Below are positions 10,044-19,142 of a stretch of 22,685 nt of DNA, in pieces. The stretch is from Larix sibirica (lineage: Eukaryota > Streptophyta > Pinopsida > Pinales > Pinaceae). Numbering within the stretch: position 1 is the first letter of the stretch; the number at the start of each line of letters is the position of its first letter. The position numbers and the translations under genes are program-made. The notes beneath the pieces are model-generated. The model searched no databases. It had not been told where the DNA came from and was given only the letters and a program-made list of their open reading frames with translations. The DNA is taken from NCBI GenBank assembly GCA_004151065.3, contig NWUY0300006120.1, positions 15,545 through 38,229 of the forward strand, read 5' to 3'.

Positions 10044-10394
10044 AACACCTAACATTTTTTCTAGCAACAATCCTTTTTCTAACCTCCAACATTTGTTACT
10101 TTAATAACAATGTCTTCTTAAATATCTTTGTAATATGTCATTTTTTATCCTCTTTAATTAGAAAATATATTTAGAATTTTCTAGTGTTAATTCTTTGACA
10201 TCATCAAATGACAAACAAACTAAATGCTGTCAAGAAATGTCATTTTATTACATTATGCTAATTGTCCCTATCGAACATCACTTTTTCAAATCATTTAATC
10301 ACGTTCAATTTACAAAAGTGTGTGTTTCTATAATTAAACAACATGAAGAAAGCATAAAAATATGTTTATCAATAAGCACCCAGTAGCAAAGCAC

Positions 10395-10488
10395 TTAATG
10401 TTGTATATGTTGGAATATATACCATTGAATGTGAAGTTACTTCATATACTATATACTATAGTATATATCCCAACATATAAAACATTAA
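10395..10488. repeat. Long imperfect hairpin in LINE copy 2 spacer
   Basis: Arms at 10395-10422 and 10461-10488 match those of copy 1. The loop is 7 nt longer because of an extra ACTATAT-like unit, and contains GAAGT...ACTTC, which could form an inner stem. Confidence 0.75.
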
Positions 10489-10773
10489 TTTCTCTATTAT
10501 GTGCATGATGATTGCCTAAAAGGATGTGTACTTCTAAATATCTCTTTAGCTAAATGTAGTTATATGAATGAGAATGAAGAAAATACCACTAAAATATATA
10601 AAGGAAAGGGTTTTGTAAAGGTGTATTGGTTTTGTTTTGGAATAAAATTTAGAAAATCATTTGTCACTACCATTAAACAACCTAGAAATAGCATAAAAAA
10701 TACCTTAAAGCTTTCTAAAGTGTACAAGTTATCATGGAACCTAAGCAATTTGTACATCAAATCCTTTTACTAA

Positions 10774-11562
10774 GATTTGATAATTTTATCCTTGAATGTT
10801 AGAGGGGTTGGGGGCGCCCCCAAAAGCCTAGCTATCCGTCGTTTGATGGAATTTGTTCGTCAGGATGTGGTTCTACTACAAGAGACTTTGGTTGCAGGGG
10901 TTAAGGCACGAGCATTACTTGGAAGTTTACTTCCAAACTGGGTTTGTTGTTCCATTGATGTAGAAGGGCATCCGGGTGGTTTAATCTCAACATGAAACTC
11001 TTCTCTATTTGATTTTCATCCTTTCTATACAGGGGGTGGTATTCTTCTGGCGGGTCACAACCGAGAGCTAAATGTGTCACTACATCTCTTTAATTGTTAT
11101 GGTTCCATTAGTGACAAGACTGGTTAATGGTCTAAGATCATGGATAGTGGACTATTGGACCTTGGTTCACTTATATTGGTTGGGGACTTAAATTTCACAT
11201 TAGCTGCTAGGGAGTCATGGGGCACAAGGGCTCGTGATGCTCGTAGTAATGACTGGTTCAGGCACTTGGTGGATTCACATCACCTTATTGATGTTGTTCC
11301 TTCTCCTTTTTTGCCTACTTGGAGAAATGGCAGACAGGGGGTGGATGCAGTAGCGAAACAATTAGATCGTTTCTTGGTTCAAGAAACTCTATACACTGGG
11401 CTAGCCTATTGCGATTCTTGGGTGGAGAATTTTCATATTTCATATCATATGCCTATAATATTGAAGTTGGGAGTCAACTTTGATCATACACATTACCCAT
11501 TTAAGTACTGTCTGATTTGGTCGAAGGATCTCACCTTTGTTCATCTGGTTACTCATCACTAG
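10774..11562 (+). pseudogene. LINE copy 2 ORF2, APE-type endonuclease domain
   Basis: Opens like copy 1 with TTG in place of the expected ATG (MIILSLNVRG-like text). LLQET and GDLNF are present. It shares the TGA at 10993-10995 with copy 1. Another stop lies near 11125 (GACTGGTTAATGG), and the frame ends at TAG 11560-11562, where copy 1 has TGG. The catalytic Asp of the SDH motif is Tyr (codon 11443-11445), so the nuclease would be inactive even without the stops. Confidence 0.87.
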
Positions 11563-11595
11563 GAACTTTTTTATAAGTCTAGTCATGGTTCTGCA

Positions 11596-13618
11596 ATGTA
11601 TAGGCTGCCTAATTTTCTCTGGCCTTTAAAAGCGGTGGTCTCACCATGGATTCACAACAAAAAGTTGACTATCAAATCAGATCTTTGCCAAATTGAATCT
11701 GAACTTAACATATTATACTTGACACCATTTGGTATTTCTACTTCTGATGATATCCAAGCATTAGAAGCAGAAAAATCAAACATTCTAAAAAAAAAGAACT
11801 GTGGAGACTCAAAAGTCGTTCCTTGTGGTTATCGGGTGGTGACAGAAACACCAAATTTTTTCATTCCTATCCGGCTGAGAGACAAAAGAAAAAATCCATT
11901 TGGGATATACAGAATGAATTGGGAGTCAAAGTCTCCACTCAACCGAAGATCGAAAGGAGGCCATTTCCTATTACTCCAATGTATTCACCAAGCCTCAAGT
12001 AAATAACTAGAAGCACAGTTTAAGATTCTTTTTTTTATGCCAAGGTTATTTTCTGAGGAGTCTGCAGTTATTGGGAGACCGGTTTCTATCTCAGAAGTTG
12101 AAGGCATTTTAAATTGTATGTCAAAGTATAAAATTGTTGGACCAGATGGTTGGTCCAGTGAATTTTTCCTACAATTTTTTTATTTCCTCGGTCCATAATT
12201 AATGCAATTGGTAGAAGCAGCTAGATGCAGTGGTAGGTTTTTAGGAGGGGTTAATGCTACCTTTCTAGCATTAATCCCAAAATCTACGAATCCTGAGTCC
12301 TTTCAAGAATATAGACCTATTTCTCTTTGTAATTTAATTTACAAAATAATATCCAAAACTAATGCAAATCGAATCAAGAAGGGATTGTTAAGCGGGATGT
12401 CAAAGGAACGGCTCGGTTTTTTGCATTAGCGACTAATATTTGATGTTGTCGGGGTTTCCCAGGAGACTTTACACTCAACGAAAATTAATGGTCAGCAGTC
12501 AAGTGTTCTGAAATTGGACCTGGTTAAAACATATGACATGGTGGACTAGTCCTTTCTCAAGCTACTTCTGCTAAATTATGGATTGGATTACTTGGCAACA
12601 CAATGGATTATGGGGTGTGTTACCTCTGCAAATTTCATTGTTTTAAAATCAATGGGTGTCCAACTACTTTCCTCAAGGCTTCTAGGGGTCTCTGTCAGGG
12701 ATTCCCTCTATCACCTATGTTATTTCTATTGATCATTGAAGGGTTGAGCCAACTTGTTCTTCAAGCAAAATCAGAAGGACATGTTCAAGGGATAAAGGTC
12801 TATGCTCATCACTTTGTAACTCATCTTATGTTTGTTGACGATGTTCTTTTGTTCGGCATTGGGTAAATTAGTGAGTGGATATACTATAGATCTATTATAG
12901 ATCTTTCCTGCTTGGCTACATGTATATGTATCAGTTTTCCCAAATCTAGTTTTTACTCGATAAATTTCTCAGAAACTTTCCATGAACAACTCAAAAATTA
13001 CATACCACTGGAGACACGGGATTTAAATTTGGGTTTCTTTTACTTGGGGTATTTTCTCAAACCAAGCGACTACTGTATTGTGGACTGACATTGGTTAATT
13101 CAAAAGTTTGAATATAAACTGGCCTCTTGGACTTTTCGGAAATTATCACTTGGTGGTAGATTGATATTAGTGAACTCGATCCTCCTTAGTTTGCCAGTAT
13201 ATTGGCTCACTCTTGCCAATGCTCCCGTTCAATATTGCATATGAAGGAAGATTTCATTTAATTTTCTTTGGAAATCTGTTCTGGAGAATCATTGCTATCA
13301 CTTGGTGGCATGGGAGAGGGTTTCTTTACCTATGGAAAAGAGTGGTTGGGGAGTGCGTAATATCTTCTGGGTCAATAGTGCCCTCCACCTGAAAAGTCTG
13401 GGGCAGGGCCTTTTTTATTCCAGTCTGTGGAGTTCGATGATAAGAGATAAATATCTCAAACACTCTTCGATTATTGAATGGATCAGAGGGAACACGAGAA
13501 AACGCAGGCAGTGTTCATTTGTATGGTCAGGATTGGTTGACACTCTACCCTTACTAAAAGGGTGGTTGGCTTGGCATGTTGGCAACGGTTTCTAGATCTG
13601 GGTAGGGATCGATCCATT
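11596..13618 (+). pseudogene. LINE copy 2 ORF2, reverse transcriptase and partial post-RT region
   Basis: RT blocks are recognisable: GPDGWSSEFF, EYRPISLCNLIYK, motif A LDLVKTYDMVD, motif B GLCQGFPLSP, and motif C FVDDVLLF with the two Asp codons at 12837-12842. Private stops include TAA 12196-12198, TAG 12427-12429 and TAG 12547-12549 (former TGG in VDW), plus a frameshift near 12640. The post-RT block RKLSLGGRLILVNS follows at about 13140-13185, then WERVSLPMEKSGWGVRN. The element breaks off at about 13618. Confidence 0.87.
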
Positions 13619-14830
13619 TGTTTCATAATACTTAGCTAAAAATCTTTGATCTTCTTTTCTGAAATCATAAGACCAACCTTAATAAAGGTATCCATTTTCC
13701 TATTGCTCTTCCTTTGCACTAGCTTGCTTTTTCCCCAATAGTGTGTGCTTCAAAACACTACCCACTCACTGAGCATCAAAATTTCTTGAACCACTACACC
13801 CACATACCCACTACAATCATATTCCATGGAACTGCTCACTCTCGTATCCACTTCAACTTCAAGCAAAAATTGTGGTAGTGCCTATTTTCCATCTTAGAGC
13901 TCCCTTCTCACAATATGCCATTTTCCCCTGATATCATAATCTTCTAGCCAACAAAAGACATGATTTGCAAATACAAATTAAGCAACAAACACAAGCCATA
14001 TCAATGGTCACTTTTCAAATTGGTTTAAGCAAGTAATTTATATAACCCCACTCGATTTCATGTTTTTCCCAAATGACATGCTTATGCTTGTGCTGGATAT
14101 GCACCTGCATACAAGAGCATTTGGCCCCAAGTGTAAATCATGGGAACATTTGGTAGGATAAATATCCCCCACTCGCCACTGCTTATCACAAAAATACAAC
14201 TTGAATGGTGCTAATAGTTTCCCCAATAATGCTAAATCTAGGCATGTAACCTTGTCGCAAAAAGTAGAAGCATAGTTTAAAGCAATATGCAAGCCCCAAA
14301 CTAAGACACCCACACAACAAACTATAATAGAAAATAATAAAAAACTAGTAACCTAAGTCATCATCCAATTAAATTTAAGTGGGCTGCTAAGACCAAAAAA
14401 GGCATGTATCATACAACTTGCATAGCAAAATATATTGCCTCTCCGACCTACAAATAAATCCAAATGAACATCGCAATGAAAAGCCTTTAATTTTGCATGA
14501 TTATGATGAAGAACAAACACCACACACCACAACATGATCACAAACCCACACTCATATCAACTAACACTACAAAACCTAATCTCTATGTTATTCGAAAAAC
14601 AAATTCAAACAGCCAAAATGGCAACAATTACCATGGTAACAACCATAGATATCCCATATGCCTAAATTACCAATGGCAATTAAATAAATAAAAGCTTCAA
14701 CCCTGAGGGGAGTCAATGTACACTATAAGGATTCATTGGAGAATTAAACTAAAAGACCACAACGTAGGTATTCATCCCCTGAATGACATTAAAGGGTAGA
14801 TATCATAAGAGTATGTCAATATGTCGGTTA
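13619..14830. other. Region without a supported gene
   Basis: This follows the break in LINE copy 2. No A tail, target-site duplication or recognised element is visible at the junction. Minus-strand open frames at 14038-14313 and 14353-14541 have no domain I can name. Confidence 0.45.
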
Positions 14831-14985
14831 GTGAGTAGAACTTTTCTCCAAAACAAGATCTAGTTCGATAAGTGAGTGGAACTTTCTCTCGAACAGGGTT
14901 TAGTTGATTACCAAAATATTAAATATTTATTTATTTGAGTAAAACTCTCTCTAGAACAAAGAATAGTTGATTACCAAAATATTTT
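14831..14985. repeat. Three diverged tandem units
   Basis: Units at about 14831-14871, 14872-14935 and 14936-14985 each start with a GTGAGT/TGAGT core and continue (A/G)AACT(T/C)T.TCT...GAACA..., with TAGTTGATTACCAAAATATT identical in the last two (14901-14920 and 14964-14983). Unit lengths vary from 41 to 64 bp. The array is an old, decayed local repeat of unknown function. Confidence 0.65.
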
Positions 14986-15162
14986 CAAAATGTAATTGAA
15001 TTTTTCTTCTCCTATTTAATTATAATTTTAATGTGAAACAATAACTTGTTTTCTTGCAGTCTATCACATTCTTTGTTAAATATGACAAATGCGAAAATTC
15101 TCCAAACAGAAACTTGATTAACACATTAAAAAACAATGCAACAAGCACACCCTATCCAAAGT

Positions 15163-15360
15163 ACCTCTCTTTATGATCTACCCAACATGTATGGTAAAAG
15201 TTCAAAATAAGATAAAACCTACCTCTCTTTATGATGTACACAACATGTATGATACAAGTTCAACCCAACATGTATGGTAAAAGTTCAAAATAAGCTCGAA
15301 CCTACCTCTCTTTAAGATGTACACAACATGTATGATACAAGTTCAAAATAGGATTAAACC
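15163..15360. repeat. Tandem repeat, about 58-bp units with one rearranged unit
   Basis: Units begin ACCTCTCTTTA at 15163, 15221 and 15304, and contain CAACATGTATG(G/A)TA(A/C)AAGTTCAA. The middle unit is longer (83 bp) because the AACATGTATG...AAGTTCAA half is present twice (15221-15262 and 15263-15302). The pattern fits unequal exchange or replication slippage. Confidence 0.8.
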
Positions 15361-15380
15361 AAATGCAAGTACCCAGAAAC

Positions 15381-15510
15381 TTCCATTGAATAGATACCCC
15401 TCAAACTCAGCATATTAGCAATACCTGGTGAATCCCAATAAGAACTGTTCCATTGAATAGACACCCCTCAAACTCAACATATTAGCAATACCTTGTGAAT
15501 CCCAATAAGA
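15381..15510. repeat. Direct repeat, two 63-bp units
   Basis: Units at 15381-15443 and 15448-15510, four bases apart, begin TTCCATTGAATAGA and end GAATCCCAATAAGA, with only a few differences. This duplication lies right beside the 58-bp array. Confidence 0.85.
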
Positions 15511-15647
15511 TGTACTTCTTGAAGCTTTCGATGAGCGAGCGAGACCATCACAAGATTTTATAGATTTTGTAAAACTGTTTGACCGAACGTTTTCTAGATC
15601 CGTCATCCAAAGCATGCAAATTTACGGTTTACAAGCATTTACCATTT

Positions 15648-15892
15648 TCACTTGTGGATAATCCCTCTTTTATTGAAGACACTTGCATAAGTTTTGCCCA
15701 GGTCCATAACACGAAAAATAGAATTACCATCTTTCACAATTAAAAAATGAAATGTGTTTATCATCAATGGGCAAAAGTTACCATCAGTCCATGCTTTACA
15801 AATACCTACTGTTCTAACTTCTTGATATTCACTTTTAAATGCATTTAACCGGTGCACTGTTTCTATGGACATATCTGGAAACACGTTTTTTT
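15648..15892 (-). other. Unrecognised minus-strand reading frame, possible exon
   Basis: The frame reads MSIETVHRLNAFKSEYQEVR and on through WTDGNFCPLMINTFHFLIV, ending at a TGA. It looks more protein-like than most chance frames here: mixed charged and hydrophobic residues and no low complexity. A TTTCCAG acceptor-like sequence precedes it on the minus strand near 15885-15893. I do not recognise the family. It could be an exon of a small gene, a gene fragment, or a chance frame. A second frame at 15415-15615 lies just downstream on the same strand, but its end overlaps the 63-bp repeat, which weakens it. Confidence 0.2.
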
Positions 15893-16169
15893 ATGACAAA
15901 AGTTGGTTCTCATACCAGTGAAATGGTTAGAAAGTCTGATATCATTTTAGTTTTTTTGTAAGACTGTTAATAGAGAAAAATATATCTGAAATGCGAAAAT
16001 GCATCCGGTTTATAAATAAAATTTTGAATTGTGTCCTCAATCAAAGAAAGAAAATTTAAATTAAAATTAAACAAACAAATAACTTCTTTCCCTCCTACAC
16101 TTCAAGTGTAAAATTAGGACGCTGACACCTTACCAACGTTATTCCACAGATTTCTCCCTTTTCCCCGAG

Positions 16170-16211
16170 TATCTAAAAAGAGGCCAGTATTATCTAAAAA
16201 GAGGCCAGTAT
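16170..16211. repeat. Perfect 21-bp tandem duplication
   Basis: TATCTAAAAAGAGGCCAGTA plus a final T occurs at 16170-16190 and again at 16191-16211 with no mismatch, so it arose recently. Confidence 0.9.
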
Positions 16212-16474
16212 TAACCAGCAGCGAAAATAACAACTGGTAACCCCACAAGATTTGGGAATGATAACAGCACCCTCGGCATTACACCCTGAAACACTTAAAC
16301 ATAAATTTACCCGATGGTGTCTATGACAATGAATTCAATGAATGCACTAGAAAGTTGTATCTATTTTCTCTTCTCAATATCTAGCCCAATCTGTGGTCTA
16401 GTGACAACCTAGAGCACTTGCTATAATGATGAAATGATAACCCAAATTCAAGTCTCAACCCAGCAGGCATGCTC

Positions 16475-16599
16475 TATATCGAGTTGTATTATAAACTACC
16501 AGAAATTGACAACCCATAAACGAGAATATACTACATATCTAGTTTTATTAAAAACTAACTAAAAGTCCTAGAAATTGCCAACCCATAAACCAGAACATA
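16475..16599. repeat. Imperfect direct repeat, about 60 bp
   Basis: Two units (about 16475-16530 and 16534-16599) share ATAT..(C/T)...AGTT.TATTA.AAACTA and AGAAATTG(A/C)CAACCCATAAAC. They abut, so this is a local duplication that has since diverged. A minus-strand AATAAA near 16545 lies in the second unit and may be chance. Confidence 0.65.
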
Positions 16600-17384
16600 T
16601 GTAGCGGCCCTGTTCCTTGTAAACAAAAGAGCTATTATCAATCCAATCCATGCAAGGCACCAAAAATAAGTACTCAAGAGCACTGCCCACAATCACCAAA
16701 AATAAATAGAAGGCAGGGGGCACTAAAAACTGCTCAGACCAGGCAAACACAATAATTTCTAAATACGTCCACATTAAGTCATGCTGTAACCAAAAAGGTC
16801 CTAATAGAGACAATAAACTGCACTTTTCCACTTCATTGTTCCGGAGCTCGGCAGAACATTGCTCCATGCATACAACCGGCAAATTTTATTGATTAAAAAA
16901 CGAAATATGATCAACATTAACTTCATACAATTTCAGAGTAAACTGTTTTCTGAGGGCAAGTAATACCTACAAGCTTCTTAATTTATAATATCTCAAAAGC
17001 AAAATAGGTTCCGGTCAGTTTAAGACCAGAAATCCCCCAAAAAAAACCGTCAATATCATATAATCGAAAGAATATTGAAAACCCGTTTTCAGAACACTAA
17101 ATGACACGTTCCACTGAAATGGGCATCTTCGACAAACTCCAATGTTTTAGTAAGAAGTCTAAAAATGCAACGATATCAACTTACCCGCGAGTGTTTGGTC
17201 GGAACCGGCAATGTTTTTTTTCAGAAATCCAAATTTTGTTCTTTTCAAATCGTGATTCTGAATTCATAAATAGAGTCAGCGTCCTCAAAAAACCCCACGA
17301 CACTCATATTCTGGGAATTTAAACAATGTTATTTGGAATTTGGAATTTTAGTAATTCCTTCAAAATTTGCCAGATTCCAACAAA

Positions 17385-17478
17385 ATCGCGCCGCGCCGGA
17401 AAAAGCCGTCCGGAATGGTTAAAATCGTTGCGTGTTTAAGCTACACGTTTTAGTAATCGTTGCGTGTTTAAGCTACAC
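17385..17478. promoter_or_regulatory. CpG-rich patch with a 24-bp direct repeat, possible promoter
   Basis: The stretch from about 17385 to 17417 holds seven CpG dinucleotides, beginning TCGCGCCGCGCCGG, in a window that is otherwise strongly CpG-poor. Immediately after it AATCGTTGCGTGTTTAAGCT followed by ACAC is repeated exactly at 17423-17446 and 17455-17478. In methylated plant genomes CpG survives mainly where DNA is unmethylated, such as promoters and first exons. No TATA box, start codon or gene can be tied to it, so this is a weak inference. Confidence 0.25.
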
Positions 17479-19142
17479 TGTACAAGATTTTATTGAACTT
17501 TTGCATCCGTATCATGGATACATTTTGAAAATGTTAATCTGAATATATTATCTTCTAACAGCTGTTGCTGGGATTTTTATGAGATTATATTTTAAAAATT
17601 CCAAGTTACATCATATGTGAAGAATAATCCACCAATCGTCTGTGCTAAATAGGCGGGTTACTCCGAATGAATCAAACGTTAGCAGCTGATATCAGTCTGT
17701 GAAATTAATAATTATTTTCAAAGCATCTGCACTAACAACATAATAGTCACTGACAAGGATCACTGAGAGTGAACTACGCTCCGATTAACTCTCAGTCTCA
17801 CACCTTGCCCAAAATGTCCATCCACCTTTAATTCTGGACATATTGGCTTTGGTAGAAGTGTTGCAGAGTTTATTAGGAACGTTCAGCAGCCCTTTTCCTT
17901 CCATCCAAGGACCAATATCTATCCAAGTGAAATTTGAAATTTTGAATAAATTCCTTGAACCAACAAAAACTTGCATCAAGAAGAGATAGGAGAGAAGTTA
18001 AACAGTTTGTAAAATACCAGTTTGTCCCACTCAGAAGCAGCTTAACATGACAGTAGGTTTGTCTAGTGTGTCAATTATTGAACTATTCAGCATTGAACTT
18101 TGGTCAAAATATCAATCATATCCAATATAATTAAGATTCATCATTTGAAGATTTTATGTATAATGGTACAAAAAGACAAAGACATCGGAAGTATTATACT
18201 TGGAATTAATACATGACAAGACATCGGAAGTACTATACTTCCATTGACACCATGGATTTTTTACTGACATGAAGCACAAGTTACCATCACAATTATCCCT
18301 GAAGTGGCAATCAGTGATTAAAAAGTACTGAAATAATCGTTAGTGAAACAGTTACAATTGGAGAAATATTGAAATGAGGGATTCAATTTGAACCATTCAT
18401 GAAGCTCTTCCAAAAGAATTATCTTGCTCTCATATTCATAGTAAGAATGCCCTGGTACATTTTGATTTACTCAAAACGGCCTTAATTTGTCAACAAAAGC
18501 TTATGGGCTCATTTTGATATAATGCCCACCGAATCCCAAGCAAAGAACATTTCTTGGGGCAGAATCCCATATTTTAACCAACAACTAGTTTTCAGAAGAT
18601 ATGTAACAGTGATGTCAAACTACAACTTTCGTAGTTGACACCTGATTAAAGGGATCAGAAAATATCATTATTTGAGTTATATTATCAAATGACTTCTGCT
18701 GCCTGGGACTGATATTTTCTATATCCAAGGAAGATGGTACAAGTAACTCTGCTTAGTCCTATATGGTTTGTAGTGAAAATGAAATGGTAAGCCTTAGAAA
18801 CATACCTGCAGTATTCAACCATACATGATAAAACAGAGACTCAGAAGAATTCTTTCACTACAGAAATATCTTTCAGAAAGCACCATATACACCTGGCTAT
18901 TTCGGAATATTTTGCAAATTGCAACTGATGCTAAATCTTATCAGCATCTTACATGGGAAAAAAGACGGGTGGGAGGTGGGGGAACCTTTGACTAGCAACT
19001 AGTTTAATGTGTTCCACTTCTACCTCAAGAAAATAAAGCATTTATCTTTCTCCATTGTACCAAAAAAATGAATGAAAAACGAAATAATACTTCAGGACAT
19101 TGAACATTACAATGTAAAATTTTGAGAATCTGCGGTCTTGGA
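17479..19142. other. 3' flank of the NOT2 gene, no other gene supported
   Basis: It contains the 3' UTR of NOT2 at its right end. No canonical minus-strand AATAAA is visible just after the stop; ATTAAA on the minus strand near 19002-19007 is a possible poly(A) signal. A minus-strand frame at 17785-17979 has a pyrimidine-rich tract before it but no recognisable domain. Confidence 0.45.
18181..18240. repeat. 21-bp direct repeat, period 39
   Basis: GACATCGGAAGTA(T/C)TATACT followed by T occurs at 18181-18201 and 18220-18240 with one difference. Confidence 0.75.

Larger units (their letters stand above)
9336..13618 (+). mobile_element. L1-type LINE retrotransposon, copy 2, 3'-truncated and dead
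   Basis: Same element and orientation as copy 1, roughly nine bases in ten identical in the stretches compared by eye. Alignment starts at the same point (about 1953 against 9336) and stops abruptly at about 13618, equivalent to about 6230 in copy 1. The zf-RVT, RNase H, 3' UTR and A tail are therefore absent. New LINE insertions normally lose the 5' end, so a missing 3' end points to a later deletion or to copying at the DNA level. It carries more private stops than copy 1 and a lost endonuclease Asp. Confidence 0.9.

Noticed and set aside
10560-10760. Minus-strand open frame of 66 codons and the opposite plus frame 10501-10773
   Set aside because: Both lie in the AT-rich LINE spacer, have no domain, and are not kept open in copy 1.
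1953-13618. Recoding of UGA/UAG as tryptophan to explain the shared stops
   Set aside because: TGG is used for Trp at many other sites in the same frames, and frameshifts and private stops show that the copies are dead.
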